From: JAGMES01 sp023128035
GTDB taxonomy: Bacteria; Bacillota; Halanaerobiia; DY22613
Direction: 5' to 3'
Assembly: GCA_030627905.1 (NCBI GenBank)
Contig: DAOVRZ010000084.1
Coordinates: forward strand, 1-26,892
Length of the DNA stretch: 26,892 nt
A program made the position numbers and the translations under genes. Positions within the stretch are counted from its first letter, which is position 1. Every line of letters starts with the position of its first letter. Under the pieces are notes generated by a model. The model did not search any database. It was not told the origin of the DNA and worked only from the letters and a program-made list of their open reading frames with translations. Positions 8,093 to 16,518 of the stretch are shown in pieces.

Positions 8093-8833
8093 TCACTCAT
8101 AATGCACTTGAAACAAAAACAATCCCTGAGCAGGAGCCGTTGGCCCTGCTTCACTCCGTATCTTTCCTTTAAGAACTCTCTCGATATCTTCTGGTTTTCT
8201 AGTTCCTTCCCCTACCTCAATTAAAGTACCAACAATTATTCTAACCATATTGTGCAGAAAGCCATTTCCATGAATCATGATATCAAAAAAATGTCCCTCT
8301 TTTTTAAAATCAATTGAATAGATCTCTCTAAGATAAGATTTCTTCTTCGACTTCACTGATGTAAAAGCACTAAAATCATGTGACCCTATAATATAATTCA
8401 CTGCTTTTTTCATAGCCTTCAAATCTAATTGCTTTGGAACATAATATGAATATCCCTTATACAAAGCTGTTGGATATTCAGTATTCCAGATTCGATATAA
8501 GTATTGTTTACTTTTAGCATTATATCTAGCATGAAATCTTTCTGAAACTTCCTCTACCTCTGTAATTACTATATCTTCTGGGAGATATTGATTACAATAA
8601 TCTCTAATCTTATCAGATGTCATGGATGAATTAGTTGTAAAATTTGCAATCTGGTTCAGTGCATGAACCCCTGCATCAGTTCTTCCAGAAGCTATGATCT
8701 TTATCTTTTCACCTGTCATCAGGCTTAGAACATTTTCTATCTTTGATTGAATAGTGTTTTCTGTTTTCGTCTGTCTCTGCCAGCCATTAAATCTCGATCC
8801 GTCATATTCGATGGTTAATTTTAGATTTCTCAT
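8093..8833 (-). CDS. truA: tRNA pseudouridine(38-40) synthase TruA
   Basis: Isomerises uridines 38-40 in the anticodon arm of tRNAs. The 246 aa match the family length. The catalytic aspartate is D53 in the invariant GRTDAGVHA motif; other family blocks are YDGSRFNGWQRQ (10-21), ERFHARYNAKSKQYLYRI and FLHNMVRIIVGTLIEVG. The ATG at 8833 overlaps the TGA at 8830-8832 that ends the reading frame of the small ORF upstream (ATGA overlap), and there is no close Shine-Dalgarno: AGAAAGGA lies about 16 bases away. This suggests translation coupled to the upstream frame. In many Firmicutes truA sits in the ribosomal-protein region; here it follows an AAA ATPase gene instead. Confidence 0.95.
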   Translation of the reverse strand: MRNLKLTIEYDGSRFNGWQRQTKTENTIQSKIENVLSLMTGEKIKIIASGRTDAGVHALNQIANFTTNSSMTSDKIRDYCNQYLPEDIVITEVEEVSERFHARYNAKSKQYLYRIWNTEYPTALYKGYSYYVPKQLDLKAMKKAVNYIIGSHDFSAFTSVKSKKKSYLREIYSIDFKKEGHFFDIMIHGNGFLHNMVRIIVGTLIEVGEGTRKPEDIERVLKGKIRSEAGPTAPAQGLFLFQVHYE

Positions 8834-9069
8834 CTAGTGAAATTTTCATTCCTTTCTGAATTAAAATATATGATACTCAAAACATCTTCGCCATTTTTTT
8901 TAGAATATCCTTCTCTTTATAGAATAAAACCTCTAACACTAATAAATCGGGGACAAAAAAGAGCCACTCCACCTTTAGACTTTTCTTCTAACAACAATTC
9001 TCCTTCCACTTCACAAACCAAATTCGAATCTAACCATTCTAACCTTTCTTCTAAACTATAATTAATCAT
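8830..9069 (-). pseudogene. Small ATPase-associated ORF, interrupted by an in-frame stop
   Basis: ATG at 9067-9069 overlaps the last 8 bases of the ATPase gene and is preceded by AAAGGGATG. The frame runs 50 codons (MINYSLEERLEWLDSNLV...RFISVRGFIL) to TAA at 8917-8919. The same frame then continues for 28 more sense codons (REGYSKKNGEDVLSIIYF...) to a TGA that overlaps the truA start. The continued coding quality and the ATGA junction suggest the ancestral gene was about 79 codons and that codon 51 is a nonsense mutation, although the 50-aa product could also be made. I do not recognise the family. Its position and overlap suggest it is the partner of the ATPase. Confidence 0.55.
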
Positions 9070-10369
9070 CTAAATCATCCCTTTGAAATCTTATAGTTTC
9101 TTTAGCTAAATCAATAATTGACTCGTTGAATGTTGGAGCAGCAAAACCCTCTTCACTTAGACTTAAAGCATCAATTTCTGTTTTCCCGTGATCTTTAACA
9201 TTAAACTGATAAGCTGTAACTTTCTCAGGACTTAAAAAATCTTCCTCATTATATCCAAATTCTTTGGCTAATTCTTTTCTATTAGGATGATTATATAGTT
9301 TAATTAAATTATTTACCTGCTGAAAAATTGTATCACTATGTGTTGTTATCCAAACAGGTAACCCCATATTTACTAATCTCACCATTGCTTTTGCAATAGT
9401 TTTTTGCATTTGTGGATGTAAATGTGCTTCTGGTTCTTCAATAATCATTAAATCATAATCTAAACTTGATTTCAAAAACAATATTATCGGCATTAATTCT
9501 GAAACAAGTGATGAAGTAACATGTGGTAGCATCTCTTGCTTCGTTCCCACTGGTTTATATGAATAATTAGGAACTGGTGCATCATCACTTTTTATTTCAC
9601 CATGAAGAATTTCTTTTTCTAAAAGAGTTGCAATCTCTATGTATTGAGATTTTTGATCAATTTTCATTTTTATTAAATATTGTAAAAAATCAACAACAGG
9701 CGAGGACAATGTACTTTCATTTTTAGATTTTTCATTTACAAAATTATATTTACCTCTAAATCCCGTATCTATCAAATTATAAATCAATGTTTTATAGGTT
9801 AGCATAAATCCTGTCCGTGATGCAGGTAGGTAAACTGCTTTACCTATCACTAATTTCCAGCAAATATAGCCTAATATTGAATTACTTATTTTCTCATCAC
9901 TAAGCTTTTTATCAAATTGAGAACGAATAATACCTGTTGTAATAGAAATAAATGTATCTTTATTCATTTCTATTCTTAAAGTTTCGTCTCTTTTATAATT
10001 ACTGATATACAGTTTTCCAATCTCTAAAGGATAATTAAAAATACGCGAAATCAAACTATTTGCTTTCTGTTGCAAAAGATCATTAAACCAATTTATAAAT
10101 AATTTCTGTATTTCTTCATTAATTACTATTTCTTCTTTCAAATTGTTTTCTAACCATTCCTTGCATTTTATATATGATTCTAGTGAAGAAGAGTTCTGAA
10201 AAAAAGAGGGGTCAACACTTAAAATTCCCCACAGCAATGACATAATATAACTTTTACCACTATTATTATCCCCAACAAATAACATCAAAGGACTAATCTC
10301 TATCTTTCCACTTTTAATCCTTCCAAAATTCTCAACATTTAATGTCCAGCGTTGTTTCGTTTTACTCAC
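9062..10369 (-). CDS. AAA family ATPase, OLD/ABC-like (AAA_15/AAA_21 type)
   Basis: A 435-aa stand-alone SMC/ABC-like ATPase. Residues 8-30 show the usual NFGRIKSGKIEISPLMLF opening. Walker A is GDNNSGKS (33-40). LPASRTGF at 181-188 is common in this group. A weak signature region (VTSSLVSEL, 285-292) leads to Walker B with catalytic glutamate, LMIIEEPEAHLHP (307-319), and an H-loop in WITTHSD (H344). The C-terminal 90 residues carry no nuclease (TOPRIM) domain, unlike OLD/GajA. GTG start, because an in-frame stop lies a few codons upstream. It overlaps the small ORF downstream. ATPases of this type occur in defence modules and toxin-antitoxin-like pairs, but nothing here proves such a role. 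Confidence 0.85.
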   Translation of the reverse strand: MSKTKQRWTLNVENFGRIKSGKIEISPLMLFVGDNNSGKSYIMSLLWGILSVDPSFFQNSSSLESYIKCKEWLENNLKEEIVINEEIQKLFINWFNDLLQQKANSLISRIFNYPLEIGKLYISNYKRDETLRIEMNKDTFISITTGIIRSQFDKKLSDEKISNSILGYICWKLVIGKAVYLPASRTGFMLTYKTLIYNLIDTGFRGKYNFVNEKSKNESTLSSPVVDFLQYLIKMKIDQKSQYIEIATLLEKEILHGEIKSDDAPVPNYSYKPVGTKQEMLPHVTSSLVSELMPIILFLKSSLDYDLMIIEEPEAHLHPQMQKTIAKAMVRLVNMGLPVWITTHSDTIFQQVNNLIKLYNHPNRKELAKEFGYNEEDFLSPEKVTAYQFNVKDHGKTEIDALSLSEEGFAAPTFNESIIDLAKETIRFQRDDLDD

Positions 10370-10397
10370 TCCAGACGTTTAACTTTTTTACATTTAG

Positions 10398-10415
10398 TTT
10401 TAGTATTAACTAAAA
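10398..10415. promoter_or_regulatory. Palindrome upstream of the ATPase gene, possible operator
   Basis: TTTTAGT (10398-10404) and ACTAAAA (10409-10415) form a perfect 7-bp inverted repeat with a 4-base spacer, 29 bp before the ATPase start codon. Its location fits an operator or promoter-proximal hairpin. No regulator is known. The rest of 10416-10595 holds no gene I can support. Confidence 0.35.
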
Positions 10416-10596
10416 ACAAATGGTATAAACCAATTTTTAGACATCTTGTTTCTCAAATTACACACATTGCATCTTATGTATTGCCTTATAAATCTACTTT
10501 CGATAAAACTAACTTTAATCCTTCTTATTATAAGGAATTTTTGATACTTAATTCTACCACCAGCCTTAAATTTTTTCCAAATTACCTCCCCAAACA

Positions 10597-10625
10597 TTCA
10601 CTTTCCCACCAATATAGGTTATAAT
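10597..10625 (+). promoter_or_regulatory. Sigma-70-type promoter of the pseudouridine synthase gene
   Basis: A consensus -10 TATAAT at 10620-10625 lies 17 bp after TTCACT (10597-10602), a 4/6 match to the -35 consensus. It is followed by the Shine-Dalgarno GGGGGTG (10631-10637) and the ATG at 10646. The leader would be very short. Confidence 0.65.
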
Positions 10626-10645
10626 AAAACGGGGGTGAAAAAATA

Positions 10646-11539
10646 ATGCATACTACTGAAAACGAAAGCATTCTCATACATAAAGTAACAGAAAACAAAA
10701 AAGTTGAAGCAATACTAAAAGAAAAACTCAATATATCCGGACGGTTCTCCCGCCGATTAGCTAAGGCCAATTCCATTTTATTAAACGACTCCAAATGTTC
10801 CCTAAATAAAAAAGCAAAAAAAGAAGATATCATAGCCCTTTTTTTTGAAAATGAAACTGATCCAAATATACCTGAAGAAATTCCAATAACGATAGTTTAT
10901 AAAGATCACGATTTACTTATTTTAAATAAGCAACCAGGCATCGTAGTTCATCCAACCAAAAGTCATCCTTCTGGTACTATTGCAAATGGAGTAGCCTGGT
11001 ACTTTCAGAGAAACAACATAAAGAAAAAAATCCGCTTTGTTAACCGTCTTGATATGGACACTTCAGGAATTGTCATCATTGCAAAAAATCCTTTTGGACA
11101 GCATCAAATAAGTTTACAATTTGAGAATAACACTATTGAGAAAAAATATTTAGCTTTAGTCGAAGGGGTTATCAGTGAAGACTCAGGCACAATAGATAAA
11201 CCAATTGGTAAAGATGAAACTGATCCAATCAAACAAACTGTGCGTGAAGATGGGAAATCATCTTTAACAAAGTTCAAAGTTATCGAAAAATATAAAGATG
11301 CAACTCTTGTTGAAGTACAAATCATGACAGGTCGTAATCATCAAATCAGAGTCCATATGAACTATATTGGGCATCCAGTACTTGGAGACACCCTATATAA
11401 CAAACCAAGCTCACTGATTGAACGACAGGCTTTACACTCTTCCTATCTTGCTTTTAATAAGCCAAGGACAGGAGAACGCATTGAGATATATGCAGATCTA
11501 CCAATAGATATTAAAAACGCTATACAAATGTTATCTTAG
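10646..11539 (+). CDS. RluA-family RNA pseudouridine synthase
   Basis: Converts specific uridines to pseudouridine in rRNA and/or tRNA. The 297 aa fit the RluA/RluD family. An S4-like N-terminal region (about 16-65, SGRFSRRLAKANSILLN) precedes the catalytic domain. The catalytic aspartate is D136 in NRLDMDTSG, a form of the HRLDxxTSG motif with Asn instead of His in the first position. Further family blocks are LLILNKQPGIVVHP (90-103), KKYLALVEG and GRNHQIRVHMNYIGHPVLGD. It is expressed from its own promoter on the plus strand, divergent from the ATPase gene. The exact target uridine cannot be read from sequence. Confidence 0.93.
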   Translation: MHTTENESILIHKVTENKKVEAILKEKLNISGRFSRRLAKANSILLNDSKCSLNKKAKKEDIIALFFENETDPNIPEEIPITIVYKDHDLLILNKQPGIVVHPTKSHPSGTIANGVAWYFQRNNIKKKIRFVNRLDMDTSGIVIIAKNPFGQHQISLQFENNTIEKKYLALVEGVISEDSGTIDKPIGKDETDPIKQTVREDGKSSLTKFKVIEKYKDATLVEVQIMTGRNHQIRVHMNYIGHPVLGDTLYNKPSSLIERQALHSSYLAFNKPRTGERIEIYADLPIDIKNAIQMLS

Positions 11540-11556
11540 ATTCATTCACATCTTTA

Positions 11557-11606
11557 GTGAACTACCCGCCACATATGCATTTCTAAAAGATACGAGCTTC
11601 TTGCTC
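11557..11606 (-). mobile_element. IS200/IS605-type right-end remnant
   Basis: On the minus strand the order is CAAGAAGCTC, TCTTTTAG, then GGGTAGTTCAC. This is the skeleton of an IS605/TnpB right end (GAAGCYCC...TTTAG...GGGTAGTTCAC), although the stem is degraded by extra bases between TTTTAG and the GGG. No tnpB is left. It lies immediately before the methyltransferase gene. Recognition is from memory of such ends. Confidence 0.45.
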
Positions 11607-11668
11607 AATATTGTAATAAAGTTTTACCATATAGAAGATGTTTTCAAAATTCTGAAGGAGGAATAACA

Positions 11669-12421
11669 ATGAACAGCAATGAAATTTTAAAGTCAAATAA
11701 ACACTACTGGGATACTACTGCGGATGAATGGTTTGGTGCAACTGCGCTTCCTATTTATGGCTGTTTAGTACCCACTGAGGATGAGTTACAACTATTTGGA
11801 AACGTCTCAGGAAAAAAAATGTTAGACATCGGCTGTGGGAGCGGTCATTCACTTAAGTACCACGGTAATAACAATGCCGCCGAGCTTTGGGGATTAGATA
11901 TGTCCACAAAACAAATAGAAAATGCGAAACATTATTTAAATGAGTGCGGATATAATCCGAAACTGTTCAATGTTCCGATGGAGATAGATTGCGGACTTCC
12001 CAAAAACTATTTCGATATTGTTTATTCCATTTATGCCATAGGTTGGACAACTGATTTGCAAAAAACGTTTGACTTGGTAGCATCTTACCTCAAGCCAGGT
12101 GGAATATTTATATTCAGTTGGGATCATCCTGTCATGCGTAATATTGAAACACAAGAGGAAAAATTGGTATTTGAGGGATGCTATTTTGATGAAAGCTGGT
12201 TTACCTATGAAAAAGACGGTTATGATATTAGCTTATGCAAAAGACGGATTTCAACGTATATTAACACATTAGCAACTGCCGGATTTGTAGTTGAACGGAT
12301 GATTGAAGATACTAACCAAGAAACCCTTGAAAATGATTGCGAAATTAGCACGAAGTATTATGCGCCACATAAGGCAAAAAAATTTCCGCTTTCGTTTATT
12401 TTTAAAGCAAGAAAACTATAG
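11669..12421 (+). CDS. Class I SAM-dependent methyltransferase
   Basis: A soluble methyltransferase of 250 aa. Motif I is MLDIGCGSGHS (51-61), the acidic residue of motif II is in LWGLDMS, motif IV-like is FDIVYSIYAIGW and the post-motif is LKPGGIFIFSWDHP. The N-terminal NKHYWDTTADEWF region is typical of the UbiE/Methyltransf_11 group. The substrate cannot be inferred. Strong Shine-Dalgarno GAAGGAGG before ATG. It forms a small plus-strand pair with the cupin gene 32 bp downstream. An IS605-type end just upstream makes horizontal acquisition plausible. Confidence 0.88.
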   Translation: MNSNEILKSNKHYWDTTADEWFGATALPIYGCLVPTEDELQLFGNVSGKKMLDIGCGSGHSLKYHGNNNAAELWGLDMSTKQIENAKHYLNECGYNPKLFNVPMEIDCGLPKNYFDIVYSIYAIGWTTDLQKTFDLVASYLKPGGIFIFSWDHPVMRNIETQEEKLVFEGCYFDESWFTYEKDGYDISLCKRRISTYINTLATAGFVVERMIEDTNQETLENDCEISTKYYAPHKAKKFPLSFIFKARKL

Positions 12422-12453
12422 TCCCTCCCAATAAGCATAATTCAAAGTGAAAA

Positions 12454-12759
12454 TTGGTAGATAAAAACCAATCGCTAAGTGGTTTGTCTGCATATTTATC
12501 ACAAGGAAAAAATCACCAAATTTTATTTATGGAGTTTAATGAAGATGTTGAATTGGCAGAACATACCCATGAAAGCCAATATGGTATTGTACTTGAAGGT
12601 AAGATAGAATTGACTATTAATGGGGTGAAGAAAACTTACCAGAAAGGTGATCGGTACTATATTCCAAAGGGTATTAAACATTCAGGTAAAATTTATGCTG
12701 GATATGCAGATATCACGTTCTTTAACGAAAAGAACCGTTATAATCCTAAAAATAAATAG
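12454..12759 (+). CDS. Small cupin-domain protein
   Basis: A single-domain cupin of 101 aa. Motif 1 supplies H37 and H39 (AEHTHESQYGIVLEGKI) and motif 2 supplies H76 (GDRYYIPKGIKHSG), a normal metal-binding set. Function is unknown; such proteins range from sugar isomerases to sensors. The only in-frame start near the N-terminus is TTG at 12454, without a good Shine-Dalgarno and with a stop just upstream, so the N-terminus may be eroded or translation may depend on the preceding methyltransferase gene. It is followed by the terminator at 12771-12819. Confidence 0.75.
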   Translation: MVDKNQSLSGLSAYLSQGKNHQILFMEFNEDVELAEHTHESQYGIVLEGKIELTINGVKKTYQKGDRYYIPKGIKHSGKIYAGYADITFFNEKNRYNPKNK

Positions 12760-12770
12760 GTATTGAGCAT

Positions 12771-12819
12771 GAGAACCAACTTATAATATTTTTTTGCTGA
12801 CATAAGCTGGTTCTCTCTT
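12771..12819 (+). terminator. Terminator of the methyltransferase-cupin unit
   Basis: GAGAACCAACTTAT (12771-12784) pairs with ATAAGCTGGTTCTC (12802-12815), one mismatch, and is followed on the plus strand by TCTTTT. It lies between the convergent cupin and permease genes. A T-rich tract also lies inside the loop. Confidence 0.75.
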
Positions 12820-12824
12820 TTAAG

Positions 12825-13721
12825 TTAATTTAACTTAGGATCCAATGCATCCCTCAATCCGTCTCCAACAAAATTAATCGCAAGAATCGTAATAAAAATC
12901 ATCAATCCCGGCCAAATCGCCAACCACGGCGCTTGAAAAATATCTTGCTGAGCATTGCTTAACATATTCCCCCAGGTTGCAGCAGGCGCCTTTATACCTA
13001 CCCCCAAAAAACTTAGCGAAGATTCGTATAGAATTGCATAACCTACTCCTAAAGTTGCTGCAACAATCAATGGTGCCATCGCGTTTGGCATTATATGTTT
13101 GATAATAATTTTACTATCCTTTACCCCAAGCGCTTTTGAGGCCTCAACAAATTCTTTCTCCTTCAATGATAAAAATTCACCACGTACAAGTCTTGCAACT
13201 CCCATCCAACTTGTTATTCCGATAATAATTATTATTCCGAAAATTGAAGTGTCAATATAGGCTGCCAATATTATTAACAAGAAGAGAGTTGGAAAAGATA
13301 AAAATATATCTACCATTCGCATAATGATATTGTCCATAATACCACCATAGTAACCTGCGATAGCACCTAATATACTCCCAACAATAATCGATATCAACAT
13401 CGCAGATATTCCTACCAGTAACGTCACCTGCGATCCATACAATAACCGACTCAAAACGTCACGCCCTAACTCATCAGTACCAAGTAAATGGTCTCTACTT
13501 GGTGATTCTTGAATCCTAAAGAGATCAATATCTCTTGGATCATAGGGTGCTATTAATGGTGCACAAATAGACATTAGTATTAAAAATATAAGAACAATTA
13601 GACCAATTATCGCTAGATGATTTCTCTTAAAACGTTTTAAACATATTAATAGCATACTCTCACTTTTACCCAAACCATGAAATAAATTTCTCTCATCTGC
13701 AACTCTTTCTTTTTTAGCCAC
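12825..13721 (-). CDS. dppC: Peptide ABC transporter permease, DppC/OppC type
   Basis: The second integral-membrane subunit of a family-5 peptide importer. About 298 aa: a cytoplasmic N-terminal tail, TM1 near residues 36-56, the GTDELGRDVLSRLLYG block characteristic of OppC/DppC, further TM segments, and the coupling-helix (EAA-like) loop EASKALGVKDSKIIIKHIMPNAMAPLI. I chose the GTG at 13721, preceded by GAAGGGAGGG; the farther in-frame GTG at 13739 lies within that Shine-Dalgarno region and is unlikely. It follows dppB with an 18-bp gap. No ATP-binding genes (dppD/dppF) follow, so these must be encoded elsewhere or shared. Confidence 0.93.
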   Translation of the reverse strand: MAKKERVADERNLFHGLGKSESMLLICLKRFKRNHLAIIGLIVLIFLILMSICAPLIAPYDPRDIDLFRIQESPSRDHLLGTDELGRDVLSRLLYGSQVTLLVGISAMLISIIVGSILGAIAGYYGGIMDNIIMRMVDIFLSFPTLFLLIILAAYIDTSIFGIIIIIGITSWMGVARLVRGEFLSLKEKEFVEASKALGVKDSKIIIKHIMPNAMAPLIVAATLGVGYAILYESSLSFLGVGIKAPAATWGNMLSNAQQDIFQAPWLAIWPGLMIFITILAINFVGDGLRDALDPKLN

Positions 13722-13739
13722 TCTACACCCTCCCTTCAC

Positions 13740-14693
13740 TTAGTCATACCGAATACGAGGATCTAAAAACCCATACGCTAAATCTGCTAATAAATTCCCG
13801 AAAACTACTGTAGTAGCAGTTAACATTAGACTTGCCATTAAAATTGGATAATCTCTGCTAGATATTGATCCCACAAAAAGATGTCCCATTCCAGGCCAGG
13901 CAAATATTTGTTCTGTTATAACTGCACCCCCAAAAATAGCGGGCAAAGCTAGCCCCATCATGGTTACAAGAGGAATCAATGCATTCCGGAGTGCATGCTT
14001 AAAAATTACAATCCTTTCAGATAACCCTTTAGAACGTGCAGTACGGACATAATCCTGGCTTATCGTTTCCAACATGCTTGACCGCATATATCGACTCCAC
14101 CCAGCCATATTAACTAGTCCCAAAACTAAGACCGGCATTATTAAATGTTCTAAACGATCCACTAAAGAAAAACCTTGACCTACATTCATCATTCCTGCCG
14201 ATGGCAACCAACCTAAATTGACAGCAAATATCAACTGCATCATAATCCCAAACCAAAAAGATGGAATAGCTACACCAAAAAAAGCTCCCAGTGTAAAAGT
14301 ATAATCCATAATACTATATCTTTTTATAGCTGAATAAATTCCTACAGGTACAGCTATCAATAAAGACAGAACATATGATGATAACATCAAAAGAATTGTA
14401 TTTGGTAATCGTGAAGTAATCATTTTCAGAACAGGCAAACCCGTACGATATGACCAACCCCAATCACCACGGATCATAGATGTTATCCATTTCCAATATT
14501 GTATTAGTATCGGTTTATCCAATCCCCATAATCGCTCAAGACGTGCCACATCAGCAGGTGTAACTTTTGGATTCATCAAATACCCTGCCAATGGGCCACC
14601 TGGCATAAGTTTCATAGATATAAATGAAATCACCGAAATACCCAATAACAATGGTATCGCTTGAATTAAATGTCTTAAAAGATAACGTGTCAC
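13740..14693 (-). CDS. dppB: Peptide ABC transporter permease, DppB/OppB type
   Basis: The first integral-membrane subunit of the peptide importer, 317 aa. It shows the N-terminal RYLLRHLIQAIPLLLGISVISF, the LDKPILIQYWKWI block typical of DppB, six TM segments, and the coupling loop DYVRTARSKGLSERIVIFKHALRNALIPLVT. The C-terminus (ADLAYGFLDPRIRYD) is the family consensus. GTG start, with a run of G (GGGGGG) 7 bases before it. It is cotranscribed with dppC and separated from the binding-protein gene by a partial terminator. Confidence 0.94.
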   Translation of the reverse strand: MTRYLLRHLIQAIPLLLGISVISFISMKLMPGGPLAGYLMNPKVTPADVARLERLWGLDKPILIQYWKWITSMIRGDWGWSYRTGLPVLKMITSRLPNTILLMLSSYVLSLLIAVPVGIYSAIKRYSIMDYTFTLGAFFGVAIPSFWFGIMMQLIFAVNLGWLPSAGMMNVGQGFSLVDRLEHLIMPVLVLGLVNMAGWSRYMRSSMLETISQDYVRTARSKGLSERIVIFKHALRNALIPLVTMMGLALPAIFGGAVITEQIFAWPGMGHLFVGSISSRDYPILMASLMLTATTVVFGNLLADLAYGFLDPRIRYD

Positions 14694-14716
14694 ACTTTTC
14701 CCCCCTTGCTAATATT

Positions 14717-14747
14717 GAAAACAAACCCGCACACAAATGCGGGTTTG
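14717..14747 (-). terminator. Intercistronic terminator between binding protein and permease genes
   Basis: A perfect 10-bp GC-rich stem (14722-14731 with 14738-14747) is followed on the minus strand by TTTTC. It lies in the 70-bp gap between the binding-protein gene and dppB. Its short T-tract suggests partial termination, which would give more binding protein than permease; RNA processing and 3'-end protection is the alternative reading. Confidence 0.8.
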
Positions 14748-14765
14748 CATAACTACAAAGAATAA

Positions 14766-16388
14766 TTAATTAGCAAACTTCCACTCATTTATATTCCATG
14801 TTTTAGCATTAGTAAATGGAGCAGGACGCCAATTCAAAAGATTCTTTGGTGCAACATTGATTTCTACATAGAAATAAACATAAAGCATTGGTATTTCATC
14901 ATAAACGATACTCTGAACTTTGTGATATAACGGAATACGGTCTTCGTTATTCATCATAGCTCTTCCATCTTCTAAAAGCTCATCAATCTCTGGATTAATA
15001 TAACTTCCATAATTTTGACCAGTAAGTCCGTTGGACTCAGAAGGAATTTGAGAAGAATGATACATTGTAAATTCATCTGGATCAGAACCTGTTACCCAAC
15101 CGAACATGATCATATCAAACTTACGGTTTTCCAAAGTATCACCATATAGAGTAGTTGACTCCTGGAAACTAAGATTAACTTTAATACCTAACTGCTTCCA
15201 ATATTGTTGTGCAATTTGAGCAATACGCTCTCTGATTTGACGACCTGCATTTGTCGCAAGTTCAAATTCAAACTTCAGATCACCATTTTCTAATATTCCA
15301 TCGCCATCCATATCTCTCCAACCTGCTTTGGTAAGTAACTCTTTTGCTTTTTCCATATCAAATGGATAAGGAGTTATGTTCTTATCATAAGCCCAGAGAA
15401 CAGGAGAAGTACTTGTCGCTGCAGGTATTCCTACACCTTTCAATATTTTTTCTACAATTAATTCTCTTGGGAGAGCATAACTAAGCGCCTGTCTAGTAAG
15501 TTTATCTTGAAATATTGGATTCTCTAGATTGAATGTCATATGGACATAAATAGAAGCAGGATCAAGAGTAGTCTTCAAACGATCAATAGCTTTAACTTGT
15601 TCTAATTGTGATCCTTCAAGGTTCATTGAAATATCTGCTTCGCCAGTCTTGAGCATTGTTATTTGAGTTAGATTACTCTCAACTTCTTTATAGATTATCT
15701 TTGCTAAGTAAGGTCCGTCACCATAATAGTCTTTATTAGCTTCCAAAATTATGTAAGAACCAGGAACCCATTCTGCAAATTTAAATGGCCCAGATCCAAT
15801 AGGCTGTCGAGATAATTCATGAGCCTTACTAAACTCACTTGGAGCAGCATTTTCCCAAAGGTGTTTAGGAACGATAGCTCCACCTGTTCCCGCCCAGGTT
15901 AGTAGCCAATTCGCTGTAGGCTCAGTCTTATACATTATAACTGTATAAGGATCTGGAATTTCAATTCTTTCAATTTGATCAAAACCATCACGGCTAACTA
16001 CAGCAACATCATCGTTCATGATAATATCCCAAGTAAAAAGAACATCTTCCGCTGTAAGAGGTGTACCATCATGCCATTTTACATCTTTTCTTAAATGAAA
16101 CGTAAAGACCATACCATCCTCAGATATACCACCATTTTCTACAGTAGGTACTTCGACTGCCAAATCAGGGATAAGATCTGCTGAATCAGTGAGTCGAATA
16201 AGTTGACTAAATACTCCGTTTAAGACTGTAGTCTCATAACTACTTTCTGAAAGTAATGGATTTAAAGTCTCCACATTACTTCCAACAATGGTAATTTGCC
16301 CTTCAGGATTTAAGTTTTTTGCTGTAACTCCAAACCCAACAATAAGCACCATTAAACTAACCATCAATAAACAAAAACCTTTTTTCAT
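14766..16388 (-). CDS. Peptide ABC transporter substrate-binding protein (family 5)
   Basis: Extracytoplasmic solute-binding protein of 540 aa (SBP_bac_5), delivering oligopeptides or a related ligand to the DppBC permease. Residues 1-24 form a signal peptide, apparently cut by signal peptidase I after VTA. No lipobox cysteine is visible, which is unusual for a Gram-positive-type cell but normal if the cell has an outer membrane, as Halanaerobiales do. Family blocks: NVETLNPLLSESSYE (37-51), LRKDVKWHDGTPLTAEDVLFTWD, and a C-terminal MLYVYFYVEINVAPKNLLNW. A DGDGILENGD stretch in the lid may bind Ca2+. ATG start with GGAAGGAGC. First gene of the transporter unit. Confidence 0.93.
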   Translation of the reverse strand: MKKGFCLLMVSLMVLIVGFGVTAKNLNPEGQITIVGSNVETLNPLLSESSYETTVLNGVFSQLIRLTDSADLIPDLAVEVPTVENGGISEDGMVFTFHLRKDVKWHDGTPLTAEDVLFTWDIIMNDDVAVVSRDGFDQIERIEIPDPYTVIMYKTEPTANWLLTWAGTGGAIVPKHLWENAAPSEFSKAHELSRQPIGSGPFKFAEWVPGSYIILEANKDYYGDGPYLAKIIYKEVESNLTQITMLKTGEADISMNLEGSQLEQVKAIDRLKTTLDPASIYVHMTFNLENPIFQDKLTRQALSYALPRELIVEKILKGVGIPAATSTSPVLWAYDKNITPYPFDMEKAKELLTKAGWRDMDGDGILENGDLKFEFELATNAGRQIRERIAQIAQQYWKQLGIKVNLSFQESTTLYGDTLENRKFDMIMFGWVTGSDPDEFTMYHSSQIPSESNGLTGQNYGSYINPEIDELLEDGRAMMNNEDRIPLYHKVQSIVYDEIPMLYVYFYVEINVAPKNLLNWRPAPFTNAKTWNINEWKFAN

Positions 16389-16489
16389 TAATCATTGCTC
16401 CTTCCATTTAATCTGCTCTCAAAATAGAACTAACATATATTTATGTGAGTTTGTCTACTTTAATTCCATAATTAAATGATTTTTTGTGC

Positions 16490-16518
16490 AAAAAAAAGAT
16501 CTTCCATTTAGGAAGATC
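16490..16518 (-). terminator. Terminator of the HD-domain gene
   Basis: Stem GATCTTCC (16498-16505) with GGAAGATC (16511-16518), 5-base loop, followed on the minus strand by eight T. It overlaps the TGA stop codon of the HD gene. Confidence 0.92.

Noticed and set aside
8837..9061. 74-codon open frame on the plus strand
   Set aside because: It lies opposite the small ATPase-associated frame, has no Shine-Dalgarno, and its composition (many Ser, Asn, Pro) is that of an antisense shadow.
10352..10624. Overlapping open frames on both strands in the gap between the ATPase and RluA-family genes
   Set aside because: No recognisable family, low-complexity Lys/Ile-rich translations, and the region contains the promoter and palindrome of the flanking genes. 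An SD-like GGGGAGG on the minus strand is not placed before a usable start.
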